From Acidimicrobiia bacterium (GTDB taxonomy: Bacteria > Acidobacteriota > Terriglobia > Bryobacterales > Bryobacteraceae), in the NCBI GenBank assembly GCA_016871315.1, contig VFZE01000040.1, forward strand, positions 1 to 54,925: DNA of 54,925 nucleotides, in the 5' to 3' direction. A program made the position numbers and the translations under genes. The notes under the pieces were generated by a model. It was not told the DNA's origin, searched no databases, and saw only the letters and a list, made by a program, of their open reading frames with translations. The first letter of the stretch is position 1. Every line of letters starts with the position of its first letter. Of the stretch, positions 25,838 to 34,787 are shown piece by piece.

Positions 25838-26538
25838 TGCTGGCGCGCGCCATCCTCGCCCTGGTTCTGGTTTGTTCTGCCGGCGCGGAAGTCTTCGATT
25901 ACGGCGCCGAGTGGCGGCTGATGCGCGCCGGCTGGGCGCGCCTGACCTGGTATCCGGGGCAAGCGCAGCTGTTTCTGGAGACGACGGGCTTCGTAGGCAC
26001 TCTCTATCATGTCAAGGACGACTACAAGGTCAGCTACAGCGACAAATACTGCGCCTCCACCGCCGTGATGAACGCCGAGGAAGGCAGCAAGCACCGCGAA
26101 ATCACCGTCCACTACAATACGCCGCCCGGCAAGGCCGAGCGCGTCGAGCGCGACCTCAAAAACGGCAACGAGGTGGTCGAAACCAAGCAGATCGAAGTCC
26201 CTCCCTGCGTGCACGACATCATTGCCGGTCTGACTCGCCTGCGTCACGTTCCCTTGAAAGTCGGCCAGAAGCTGGAGCTTCCGCTCAGCGACGGCAAGAA
26301 GAGCGTATCGACGCGGGTGGAAGTGCAGAAGGCGGAGCGCGTGAAGACGCCGGCGGGTGAGTTTGATACGCTGCGGCTGGAGGCGTTTCTCTATCACGGC
26401 GTTTTGTACCGCCGCAAGGCGCACCTGTATGTGTGGCTCACCAATGACGCGCGGCGCATTCCCGTGCAGATTCGTGTGAAGATGGCCTTCTATTTGGGAA
26501 CGGTGACGCTGCAACTGGAGAAGGAATGGGATCAATGA
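25837..26538 (+). CDS. DUF3108-type exported protein
   Basis: 233 residues with a signal peptide (RAILALVLVCSAGA). The mature part is all-beta: ARLTWYPGQAQLFLETTGFV, YKVSYSDKY (about 64), FDTLRLEAFLYHGVLY (about 173) and VWLTNDARRIPVQIRVKMA near the end. The last pattern (a line reading as ornament-free W-L-T-x-D-x-x-x-x-P) is typical of DUF3108. Proteins of this family are periplasmic or outer-envelope associated, of unknown function. It overlaps both neighbours by 1-4 bases, so it is translated with them. Confidence 0.7.
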   Translation: MLARAILALVLVCSAGAEVFDYGAEWRLMRAGWARLTWYPGQAQLFLETTGFVGTLYHVKDDYKVSYSDKYCASTAVMNAEEGSKHREITVHYNTPPGKAERVERDLKNGNEVVETKQIEVPPCVHDIIAGLTRLRHVPLKVGQKLELPLSDGKKSVSTRVEVQKAERVKTPAGEFDTLRLEAFLYHGVLYRRKAHLYVWLTNDARRIPVQIRVKMAFYLGTVTLQLEKEWDQ

Positions 26539-27605
26539 AACGGTTACTGGCTGCTTGCATGTTGGTTGCCGGGGTGTGCGCGGCACAGCCGCAGGCGCTG
26601 CTGGGCAATCGCGAATCGATGGAGCTGTATACGCGCATGGTGCAACTGATGGAATCGACCACGGCGGTGGTGCCGGGGCTGGCTCGCGCCGGTGCGCCGG
26701 TGATCGAGAACATGCGGCAGGCCATCGTCAACTTGCAAGCCGCCGCCAGCCGTCAGGACGGCATGCAGCATTACAACGTGCTGACCAATGCGCGAGCTTA
26801 CCTGGCGCTGGCCGACGCCATCCCCAAGCCATATCCGTTTCCCCAGGAAGCGCAGCGACAGTTCCGCGAGCTGAGGGAATCGGTGGAGCGCGCCGAGGCG
26901 CATTTCATCGCCCTGCTGGCCTTGAAGGAGCGGCAGCTGGGCAGTCCCGACCGCGATCAATTGGAGCGGTACAGGGAAGATAACCTGAAAGTCGGACCAC
27001 CGCGGCAGGGGCAGCCGCGTGTCGTCTTCTTCGGCGATTCGATTACCGACGGCTGGCCGTTGAATGAGTATTTTCCCGAACGCGATTTCGTCAACCGCGG
27101 CATTAGCGGGCAGATCACCTCGCAGATGCTGGCGCGGATGCAGGCCGACGTCATTGACCTGAAGCCGGCGGCAATGGTCATCCTGGCGGGGACCAACGAT
27201 ATCGCCCGCGGCGTGCCGGTGGAGGTCATCCAGAACAACCTCGAGATGATCGCCGACCTTGCCGAGCTGCACAAGATCAAGCCGGTATTGGCTTCCATCC
27301 TCCCGATTCACGACTACAACAAGGACAAGGATCCAGGGTTCTTGCGCAGTGTCAGCCGGCCGATGACGACCATCCGGCGTCTCAATGAGTGGCTTCAGGA
27401 GTTGTGCAAGAAGCGCGGGTTCCTTTATCTCGATTACTTTTCCGCGATCGTGGATAACGCGGGGATGCTAAAAGCGGAACTGGCCGAGGATGGGCTGCAT
27501 CCGAATGCGGCCGGCTACCGGGTCATGGCGCCGCTGGTACTGGAGGCGATTGGCAAGGTCACCGCGCCTGTTGAGGAGAAGAAGCGCCGGCGGTTTCCCT
27601 TCTGA
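26535..27605 (+). CDS. Exported SGNH/GDSL hydrolase
   Basis: 356 residues. Signal peptide KRLLAACMLVAGVCAAQ, then a helical region of about 130 residues, then an SGNH esterase domain. Block I is FFGDSITDGW (nucleophile Ser, about 170), block III is LAGTNDIARG (Asn, about 219) and block V is DGLHPNAAGY (Asp and His, about 319). The C-terminus is a basic KKRRRFPF. It should hydrolyse ester bonds on lipids, carbohydrate or peptidoglycan in the envelope. The ATG at 26535 overlaps the TGA of the DUF3108 gene; an in-frame ATG 9 bases upstream is less likely. Convergent with serA, 7 bases apart. Confidence 0.85.
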   Translation: MKRLLAACMLVAGVCAAQPQALLGNRESMELYTRMVQLMESTTAVVPGLARAGAPVIENMRQAIVNLQAAASRQDGMQHYNVLTNARAYLALADAIPKPYPFPQEAQRQFRELRESVERAEAHFIALLALKERQLGSPDRDQLERYREDNLKVGPPRQGQPRVVFFGDSITDGWPLNEYFPERDFVNRGISGQITSQMLARMQADVIDLKPAAMVILAGTNDIARGVPVEVIQNNLEMIADLAELHKIKPVLASILPIHDYNKDKDPGFLRSVSRPMTTIRRLNEWLQELCKKRGFLYLDYFSAIVDNAGMLKAELAEDGLHPNAAGYRVMAPLVLEAIGKVTAPVEEKKRRRFPF

Positions 27606-27612
27606 GCGGACG

Positions 27613-29205
27613 TTAACTGGTAAGTTCCACCGTTTTTGCTTGCAGGACGGCGGGGTGATTGCGCAGTTCCGCCAGCACGGCTTCAGGAACGGAGTGATCG
27701 GTTTCCACCAGAGCCAGGGCGCGAAGGGGTTCGCCGGGCGCGGTGGGCGCGGACTGGCGGCCGAGAGAGAAGTTGGCGATGTTGACCTGGTTGCGGCCCA
27801 TTACTGTGCCGACGTGGCCGATGACGCCGGGCACGTCCTTGTTCTTCATGAAGGTGAGGTGGCCGGAAAGAGCCGCTTCGCATGTGATGCCATCCACCTG
27901 GATGAGGCGCGGGCGGTCCAGAACGAGGGCGCCTTCGACAGCGGTGACGCCGGAGTCGGTTTCCAGTTCTAAAGAGATCGAGTCGATGTGGCCGGCGCGG
28001 CCTTCATGGCGTTGCTCAACGTTGATCCCGCGCTGCGAGGCCAGTTGCGCGGCGTTCACCACGTTGGCTTTTTGCGAGAGCGAGCGGTTGAGCACGCCGG
28101 CCAGGCCCGCGTTGCGGAGCACGTGCGTAGTCATCTCGGCGATCTTGCCGCGGTAGGTGAGGCGCACCAGTTTCGGATTGCCTTCGGCGACGTAGGCGGC
28201 GAACTTGCCGAGCCGCTCGGCGACGGCGATCCACGGGCCGATGGCCTTGTATTGTTCCGGCGTGATGGCCGGCATGTTGACGGCGTTGACGGCGACGCCG
28301 TTCTTCAAGTAATCCACCATCTGCTCGGCGATGCGGACGCCGACGATCTCCTGCGCCTCCTCGGTGGAGCCGCCGATGTGGGGTGTGGCGAGCAGGTGTT
28401 CGGCCTTCAGCAGCGGGTTGTCGGGCGGAGGCGGTTCCGGGGCGAAAACGTCCAGGCCCGCGCCGGCGACTTTGCCGGAATCGAGCGCTGCTTTCAACGC
28501 GGCTTCGTCGATCAGTTCGCCGCGGGCGCAGTTGATGATCCGCACGCCGGGCCTCATCTTCTCGAAGGCGGCGGCGGAGAGCATACCCTTGGTTTCCAGG
28601 CTCAAGCCCAGGTGGAGTGTAATGAAATCGCTGCGCGAGTAGAGCGTTTCGGTATCGACCAGCTCGATGCCGAGATCGGCCGCCAGCTGTGAGCTGACGT
28701 ACGGGTCCGAGCCAATGATCTTCATCTCGAAGGCGCGCGCGCGCTGCACCACTTCACGGCCGATGTTGCCAAGCCCGAGCACGCCCAGCGTTTTCCCGCG
28801 CAGCTCATTGCCCATGAACTTCTTCTTTTCCCACTTGCCGCCTTTGGTGGAGGCGCTGGCTTCCGGAATAGCGCGGGCGAGCGAAAGCATGAGCGCCATG
28901 GTGTGCTCGGCGACGGCGACGGCGTTGCCGCCCGGCGTGTTCATGACAAGCACGCCGGCATCGGTGGCGGCCTTCATATCGATGTTGTCGTAGCCGACGC
29001 CGGCGCGGCCGACCACGCGCAGCAGCGGCGCCTTCGCCAGCACATCGACGGTAACCTTGACAGCGCCTCGCACCACCAGCGCGTCACAGTCACCCAAATG
29101 CGCGGCGTATTCTTTCGGGTTGGAGACGACCACGTCCCACCCGGATTCGGCTTTGAAGAGGGAAACGGCCCCCTCGGCAAGGGGTTCGGCGATCAGGATC
29201 TTCAT
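27613..29205 (-). CDS. serA: D-3-phosphoglycerate dehydrogenase
   Basis: 530 residues, the long form with an added ASB domain and a C-terminal ACT domain. VLGLGNIGREV (about 146) binds NAD; the catalytic Arg is in NCARGELID, the Glu in GLDVFAPEPP and the His in ATPHIGGSTEEA. The ACT part (from about 455) begins GHLTFMKNKDVPGVIG. It makes 3-phosphohydroxypyruvate, the first step of serine synthesis, and the ACT domain suggests serine feedback. The class V aminotransferase gene ends 1 base upstream of its start, so the two form an operon for consecutive steps. Confidence 0.95.
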   Translation of the reverse strand: MKILIAEPLAEGAVSLFKAESGWDVVVSNPKEYAAHLGDCDALVVRGAVKVTVDVLAKAPLLRVVGRAGVGYDNIDMKAATDAGVLVMNTPGGNAVAVAEHTMALMLSLARAIPEASASTKGGKWEKKKFMGNELRGKTLGVLGLGNIGREVVQRARAFEMKIIGSDPYVSSQLAADLGIELVDTETLYSRSDFITLHLGLSLETKGMLSAAAFEKMRPGVRIINCARGELIDEAALKAALDSGKVAGAGLDVFAPEPPPPDNPLLKAEHLLATPHIGGSTEEAQEIVGVRIAEQMVDYLKNGVAVNAVNMPAITPEQYKAIGPWIAVAERLGKFAAYVAEGNPKLVRLTYRGKIAEMTTHVLRNAGLAGVLNRSLSQKANVVNAAQLASQRGINVEQRHEGRAGHIDSISLELETDSGVTAVEGALVLDRPRLIQVDGITCEAALSGHLTFMKNKDVPGVIGHVGTVMGRNQVNIANFSLGRQSAPTAPGEPLRALALVETDHSVPEAVLAELRNHPAVLQAKTVELTS

Positions 29206-29206
29206 C

Positions 29207-30379
29207 TCAGGCAGTGACCGGCAGTCGAACTCCGGCCGCCTCCGCGTAGACTTCCTGCACCGCGGCCACGCCCGTGCCGAACTTGACTTCGTGACCGTTG
29301 GCCACCAGGATCACCTCCAGCGCCGCGATGACGCTGAACAGATCATTGAAGTCGAAGTAGCCGAGGTGCGCGATGCGGAAGATCCGCCCCTTCATCGAGC
29401 CTTGGCCGTTGGCGATGATGGCTCCGAACCGCTCCTTGAAGCCCTTCACGATCTTGCCGGAGTCCATGCCGGCTGGGGCCTTGATGGCCGTAAGCGCGGC
29501 GCCCGGGGAGTCAGGAGCGAACAGCTCGAGACCAAGCGCCTGGGCCGCGGCGCGTGTTGCCCTGGCAAGAAGCTGCGCATTGTCGACCAGCTTGTCCATG
29601 CCGATCGATTTGATGTAGCGCAGGGCTTCCGCCAGGGCGAGGATGAGCGAGGTGGCGGGGGTCCAGCTGGATTCCCCGGCGGCGGCGTTCTTGGCTTCCT
29701 TCGTCAGGTCGAAGTAGTAGTGCGGCAGGTCGGAGGTTTCAGCCATCTTCCAGGCCTTCGGGCTGACGCTGAGGAAGGCGATTCCCGGCGGAATCATGAA
29801 GGCTTTCTGCGAGCCGCCGATGACGACGTCCAGACCCCAGCCGTCGATGTCGAGCGGCATGGTGCCGAGGCCGGTGATGGCATCCATGACGAGAATGGCA
29901 TCGGTTTTGCCGACGATTTCGCCCATCGATTTCACGTCGTGCGCGGCGCCGGTCGAGCTTTCCGAAGCCTGCACAAAGACGCCTTTCACATCCGGGTTCG
30001 CTTGGAGCGCGGCGGCCACGGCCGCCGGTTTCACGGCGCTGCCGTACGGCTCTTCCAGCAGCGTGACTTGCAGGCCGTGAGCCTTGGTAATGCCGGCCCA
30101 GCGCTCCCCGAATTTGCCGGCCGAGCAGACAACGACGTGATCGCCTTTCGAGAACAAGTTGGAGACGGAAGCCTCCATGGCTCCGGTGCCGGAGCTGACC
30201 AGGGGAACCACATCGTGCGATGTGCCCATCACTTCCTTGAGGTCCGCCAGCGCGGACTTATAGATCTTCCGGAAATCCTCGGTCCGGTGATGCAGATCCG
30301 ACGCCATCATGGCGTGCAGAGCCGGCGGATAGAGAGGGGTCGGCCCAGGAGTCAATAACCGCTGTTTCTTAATGTGCAT
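29207..30379 (-). CDS. Class V aminotransferase (probable phosphoserine-forming or serine/alanine-glyoxylate type)
   Basis: 390 residues from the ATG at 30379. RLLTPGPTPLYPPA at the start, SSGTGAMEASVSN (about 64), the PLP-binding Asp in VMDAITGLGT and the Schiff-base Lys in VIGGSQKAFMIPPG (about 188) place it in the soluble hydrogenase / alanine-glyoxylate aminotransferase branch. It is not a SerC-type sequence, yet it sits directly upstream of serA and no serC is seen. In Thermotoga a class V aminotransferase also precedes serA (from memory), so this enzyme probably makes phosphoserine. A GTG at 30412 would extend it but cross the divergent promoter. Confidence 0.8.
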   Translation of the reverse strand: MHIKKQRLLTPGPTPLYPPALHAMMASDLHHRTEDFRKIYKSALADLKEVMGTSHDVVPLVSSGTGAMEASVSNLFSKGDHVVVCSAGKFGERWAGITKAHGLQVTLLEEPYGSAVKPAAVAAALQANPDVKGVFVQASESSTGAAHDVKSMGEIVGKTDAILVMDAITGLGTMPLDIDGWGLDVVIGGSQKAFMIPPGIAFLSVSPKAWKMAETSDLPHYYFDLTKEAKNAAAGESSWTPATSLILALAEALRYIKSIGMDKLVDNAQLLARATRAAAQALGLELFAPDSPGAALTAIKAPAGMDSGKIVKGFKERFGAIIANGQGSMKGRIFRIAHLGYFDFNDLFSVIAALEVILVANGHEVKFGTGVAAVQEVYAEAAGVRLPVTA

Positions 30380-30393
30380 GGGAAAGCTGGAAA

Positions 30394-30403
30394 ATTCTAG
30401 AAT
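30394..30403. promoter_or_regulatory. Palindromic double -10 box between divergent genes
   Basis: ATTCTAGAAT is a perfect 10-base palindrome that contains TAGAAT on both strands. It lies 10 bases before the yqeY start on the plus strand and 14 bases before the aminotransferase start on the minus strand. Each TAGAAT could act as a -10 element, so the two promoters would be mutually exclusive. No strong -35 hexamers are visible. Confidence 0.4.
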
Positions 30404-30413
30404 AGCAGACACG

Positions 30414-30860
30414 ATGGCACTACTGGATCGAGTTCAAAAGGACATGGTGGAGGCGATGAAGGCCAAGCAAGAGCTGCGCCTGAACGCTATCCGTATGATC
30501 AAAGCGGCCCTGCTCAAGTACAAGGCCGACAACATGAAAGAGGCCGATGAAGCCGCCGAGATGCAGATACTGAACAGCCTGTTGAAGCAACGGCGCGAGG
30601 CAGCCGACATGTTCCGCAAGGGCAACCGGCCGGAGCTGGCGGATAAGGAAGAGGCCGAGTGGAAGATCATTGAGGGGTACATGCCCGCGTCGGCGAGCCC
30701 GAAGGAGATTGACGCGGCCATCGCGGCGGCGATGGCGGAGACGGGAATCACATCGCTGAAGCAGATGGGGCAGGTGATGAACGCGGTGAAGGCGAAGCTG
30801 ACGGGCAAGCGTGTGGACGGCAAAGCGCTGAGCGATCAGGTTCGGGCGAAGCTGAGCTGA
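30414..30860 (+). CDS. GatB/YqeY domain protein
   Basis: 148 residues, all helical, full length for the stand-alone family. LRLNAIRMIKAALLKYK (about 19), LNSLLKQRREAADMFRKGNR, EEAEWKIIEGYMPA and GQVMNAVKAKLTGKRVDG are the standard blocks. The domain is the tRNA-binding tail of GatB; in stand-alone form it may bind tRNA or affect amidotransferase activity. The ATG at 30414 is chosen since the upstream 14 codons lie across the divergent promoter. Confidence 0.9.
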   Translation: MALLDRVQKDMVEAMKAKQELRLNAIRMIKAALLKYKADNMKEADEAAEMQILNSLLKQRREAADMFRKGNRPELADKEEAEWKIIEGYMPASASPKEIDAAIAAAMAETGITSLKQMGQVMNAVKAKLTGKRVDGKALSDQVRAKLS

Positions 30861-30863
30861 GGG

Positions 30864-30892
30864 TTGATTCAGCGGCCCGCCTGATGTATCAT
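30864..30892 (+). promoter_or_regulatory. Sigma-70-type promoter for the AbiEii-like pair
   Basis: TTGATT (30864-30869) and TATCAT (30887-30892) are separated by exactly 17 bases. TATCAT ends 6 bases before the ATG at 30899, so the transcript would begin at or beside the start codon. This is the best promoter match in the window. It supports 30899, not 30884, as the start of the gene. Confidence 0.65.
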
Positions 30893-30898
30893 AAACAA

Positions 30899-31165
30899 AT
30901 GATTCCAGAGCACTTGCGATGGTTGTTCTGGGATACGACTCTCTCTTCGCTGGACCCTCAACAGTGGGCTGATTACTGCATCACACGAGTGCTGGAGCTG
31001 GGGGATCAACCGGCTGTGAAGTGGATGCGGGCAACTTTTTCAGAGAGCCAGATCGTGGAGGTGCTGCGAAACCAACGCCGGCTGTCCCGCCGGTCGGCGA
31101 ACTTCTGGTCGCTGGTTTACGGATTGCCGGCCGTGGAAGTGGCGGCGCTTGCCCATGCCGAATGA
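30899..31165 (+). CDS. DUF6922-type protein, probable antitoxin of AbiEii-like pair
   Basis: 88 residues. IPEHLRWLFWDTTLSSLDPQ, YCITRVLELGD and the QRRLSRRSANFWSLVYG end match a small family that commonly precedes AbiEii-type nucleotidyltransferase genes. It is probably the neutralising partner or a regulator. The ATG at 30899 follows a -10 box by 6 bases; an ATG at 30884 would lie across that box. The next gene starts 11 bases before its stop, so translation is coupled. No DNA-binding motif is certain. Confidence 0.65.
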   Translation: MIPEHLRWLFWDTTLSSLDPQQWADYCITRVLELGDQPAVKWMRATFSESQIVEVLRNQRRLSRRSANFWSLVYGLPAVEVAALAHAE

Positions 31166-31781
31166 GTGGCGGGTGGATGCGATTCCTTCCGCCGCGGAGG
31201 AATTGCTTGAGCATTGGCAAGCTTCCTCGCTGCTGGAAGGTTTTTACCTGGCGGGCGGCACGGCGCTGGCACTTCAGCTGGGACATCGCCGGTCCGTGGA
31301 TCTCGATTTTTTCAGCGGCCGTGGCTTCGATGTGGAAGCGCACTTGCAGAAACTCCACCGGCTGGGCGGATTCTCGCTCACGGGAATGGCGGTGGGAACC
31401 GTACACGGCCACTGCCGGGGTGTGAAGGTCAGTTTCCTGGAATATGACTATCCGGTGCTGTTCCCCTTCCTTCAATACCAGCAGGTGAGTGTGGCCCATC
31501 CCCTGGACATCGGCTGCATGAAGCTGAGCGCGATTGCGGCGCGAGGCGCACGCCGCGACTTCATCGACGTTCACGCCGTCTGCTTCCCGTCGCGGCTAGG
31601 CGAGGTGGTCCAGCTTTTTCAGAAGAAGTACGCCGGAGTGAACTTCAGCCTCTTGCATTTGCTGAAGTCGCTGACATGGTTCGAGGATGCGGAAAAAGAG
31701 CCGATGCCCGACATGCTGACCTCGACAAGCTGGGCGGAGGTGAAGGATTTCTTTCTGCGGGAAGCGCCGGCGCTGTTGTAG
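31155..31781 (+). CDS. AbiEii/AbiGii-type nucleotidyltransferase, probable toxin
   Basis: 208 residues. LAGGTALALQLGHRRSVDLD followed by FFSG (about 31-56) is the nucleotidyltransferase motif of AbiEii toxins (GG-T-x-L-x-L then R-x-S-x-D-x-D-F). A Lys/Ser segment IGCMKLSAIAARGARRDFID (about 117) is the second conserved block. Known members add nucleotides to tRNA acceptor ends and block growth during phage infection. It is short compared with canonical AbiEii (about 300 residues), and belongs to the small subgroup that pairs with DUF6922. All visible catalytic residues are present. Confidence 0.75.
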   Translation: MPNEWRVDAIPSAAEELLEHWQASSLLEGFYLAGGTALALQLGHRRSVDLDFFSGRGFDVEAHLQKLHRLGGFSLTGMAVGTVHGHCRGVKVSFLEYDYPVLFPFLQYQQVSVAHPLDIGCMKLSAIAARGARRDFIDVHAVCFPSRLGEVVQLFQKKYAGVNFSLLHLLKSLTWFEDAEKEPMPDMLTSTSWAEVKDFFLREAPALL

Positions 31782-31883
31782 AACTACTTGCGTCTATCGT
31801 TGGCGCCCGAATCGGACTTTATCGATTCGCGGAGGTGGAATTCGTGAGGCCTGCGTTAATACAATGGGCAAGGGAGAACCGCA

Positions 31884-32192
31884 GTGAATGAACTGCTAGA
31901 GAGGAAGCGGCAGGCAATCGAAGAGGCCTGTTCGCGCTTTGGCGTGGCCAAGCTCGAGGTATTCGGCTCGGCGCTACGCGACGACTTCAAGCAAGCTGAT
32001 AGTGATCTGGACATGCTTGTCGAGTTCAAACCCATGGCGCCATACGCCCGTGTCGAATCGTACTTTGGTTTGCGAGAGGAGCTTCGCGCTTTGCTAGAGC
32101 GGGAAATTGATTTGGTCATGGCGGGAGCGGTGAAGAATTCGTATATTTCCCGTGAGATCGAACGCACGAAGCAACTAATGTATGCCGCTTGA
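31884..32192 (+). CDS. MNT-type minimal nucleotidyltransferase (MntA-like antitoxin)
   Basis: 102 residues from a GTG start at 31884, with AGGGAGA about 7 bases upstream. EVFGSALRDDFKQADSDLDM (about 25-44) is the GS-x10-D-x-D catalytic motif of MNT proteins. Known MntA antitoxins AMPylate a Tyr in their HEPN toxin partner. Here the partner, which starts 11 bases inside the end of this gene, is deleted (see 32182-32380). The antitoxin thus looks like an orphan with an intact active site. Confidence 0.8.
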   Translation: MNELLERKRQAIEEACSRFGVAKLEVFGSALRDDFKQADSDLDMLVEFKPMAPYARVESYFGLREELRALLEREIDLVMAGAVKNSYISREIERTKQLMYAA

Positions 32193-32380
32193 TGAGCGGG
32201 CCTATCTCGCCGATATCGTTGAATCCTGCGACGCAATCCAAAGAGCAACCTGTGGTCTCGACGTTCAAAGCCGTCGATGATGCTCTTGTTTGGGCCATTG
32301 TTGAGACCGACATTCCTGTACTGAGACGCGAATGCGCCGAGCTTATCGAGCGGCATTTACCCAGGGGTGGAGGGACCTGA
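32182..32380 (+). pseudogene. HEPN (DUF86) toxin with central deletion
   Basis: The frame from the ATG at 32182 reads PLDERAYLADIVESCDAIQR, the normal N-terminus of HEPN/DUF86 toxins, and hits TGA at 32278-32280 after 32 residues. A different frame then reads KAVDDALVWAIVETDIPVLR to the TGA at 32378-32380, which is the normal C-terminus. The middle 60 or so residues, including the catalytic R-x4-6-H, are missing and the join is out of frame. The toxin cannot be active. It overlaps the MNT gene by 11 bases as in intact pairs. Confidence 0.75.
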
Positions 32381-32426
32381 AGTCCCACGGGCTAGGAGCG
32401 GGAGAGTGTCCGGCGCTACTACAGAA

Positions 32427-33677
32427 CTACTTCCGCCGCTCGCCGATGCAGTAGAGGAATTTCTCGGTGCGCATGAAGATCTGGCCTTCGGAGATGGCGG
32501 GCGAGCTAAGCGTATACTCGCCGAGCTTGTTCTCGGCGAGGACTTCGAATTCCGGTCCGGCCTTGAGCACCGTCGTTGTTCCCTCTTCATTGGTGACGTA
32601 GAGCTTGCCGTCGGCGAGCACGGGCGAGGAACTGTAGATGGCTGGGGCGATGCGCTTCGCGCCGTAGATCTCTTCACCCGTCTTGGCGTTCACCACCCAA
32701 ACGATACCGCGGTCGTTGGGCAGGTAGAGATACTTGCCGTCGGTGACCGGCGTCGGCACGTCGGGGCCGTTCATCACCTTGAATGCGAGGTGGGATTCCG
32801 TGATATCCCCGCTTCCGCCGGCGCGGAGCGCCAGCAGCGGCTTCACGCGCGTGGGCGCGTAGATCATGCCGTCGAAGGCGACCGATGAGGCGATGATGCG
32901 GTTGGCGGCGATGTTGTCGGGGTTGAGTCCATTGGCGCGCCAGAGTTCCTTGCCTGTTGCCGGGTCGTGTCCGGTGACGCAGTCGGCGCCGTTGAGGACA
33001 ATCTCCTTCTTCCCGTTGTGCCGCAGCAGCGCAGGAGTGATGTAGGCGTCCGGCGATTCGTGCCTTGCCTCGGTCGGGCGTTCCTGACGCCAGATGGTCT
33101 TGCCGGATTTCGCGTCGATCTTGAGCAGGTAGGAGGGATCGTCGGTCTTCATGCCGTGCAGGACGGGGATGTAGAGCGCACCGGCGTCGAGCAGCGGCGA
33201 GGAGGCAAAGCCCCAGTTGAGGCCGAACTTGCCATAGTCCTTCTGGATGTCGCGTGTCCACAGTTCCTTGCCCTGGAAATCGAAAGCCTTCAAGATACCG
33301 GTGCCGGTGAGCGCCCAGAGGGTCCGGCCGTCAGTGACGGGCGAGGGGCTGCTCATGTTCTGCTTGTTGATCTTGTAGTTGCCGCCGGCAAGCGACGCTT
33401 TCCACTTCACTTCGCCCTTGGTGCGGTCGACGGCCCACAGCTCCAGCGCTTCGCCGTCGGCGACGTTTAAGAAAATCCACTCGCCCCAGAGAATCGGCGT
33501 GGCGCCGCTGCGCGACGGCATGGCGAGCTTCCACTTCACATTCTCTTCCGGACCCCAGCTGACGGGAAGGCCTTTTTCCGGGCTGATGCCGTTGCCATCG
33601 GGGCCGCGCCATTGAGGCCAGTTGGCGGCGGAGGCGGCGAGCGTGATGGCGAAGCAGGCGAAAAACAGAGCTTTCAT
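32427..33677 (-). CDS. Exported PQQ-like beta-propeller protein
   Basis: 416 residues. Signal peptide [18 protein letters not shown], then [20 protein letters not shown], the classic start of the planctomycete/acidobacterial outer-membrane-assembly-like (BamB-type) PQQ-repeat proteins. Repeats such as [29 protein letters not shown] and [14 protein letters not shown] define blades. There is no proof that it binds PQQ; it may be structural. The start at 33677 is preceded by a TATGGT 7 bases upstream on the minus strand. Divergent from gapA, 83 bases apart. Confidence 0.8.
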   Translation of the reverse strand: MKALFFACFAITLAASAANWPQWRGPDGNGISPEKGLPVSWGPEENVKWKLAMPSRSGATPILWGEWIFLNVADGEALELWAVDRTKGEVKWKASLAGGNYKINKQNMSSPSPVTDGRTLWALTGTGILKAFDFQGKELWTRDIQKDYGKFGLNWGFASSPLLDAGALYIPVLHGMKTDDPSYLLKIDAKSGKTIWRQERPTEARHESPDAYITPALLRHNGKKEIVLNGADCVTGHDPATGKELWRANGLNPDNIAANRIIASSVAFDGMIYAPTRVKPLLALRAGGSGDITESHLAFKVMNGPDVPTPVTDGKYLYLPNDRGIVWVVNAKTGEEIYGAKRIAPAIYSSSPVLADGKLYVTNEEGTTTVLKAGPEFEVLAENKLGEYTLSSPAISEGQIFMRTEKFLYCIGERRK

Positions 33678-33721
33678 GCCGTCCACCATATCGCAGCGGA
33701 CGGGTTGGTATCATGAAGTGA

Positions 33722-34768
<1,047 letters not shown>

Positions 34769-34787
34769 CGAGTTGCGCGGGAAGCGG

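Noticed and set aside
32389-32426. Extra coding sequence after the HEPN remnant
   Set aside because: Only 46 bases separate it from the convergent quinoprotein gene and no frame continues.
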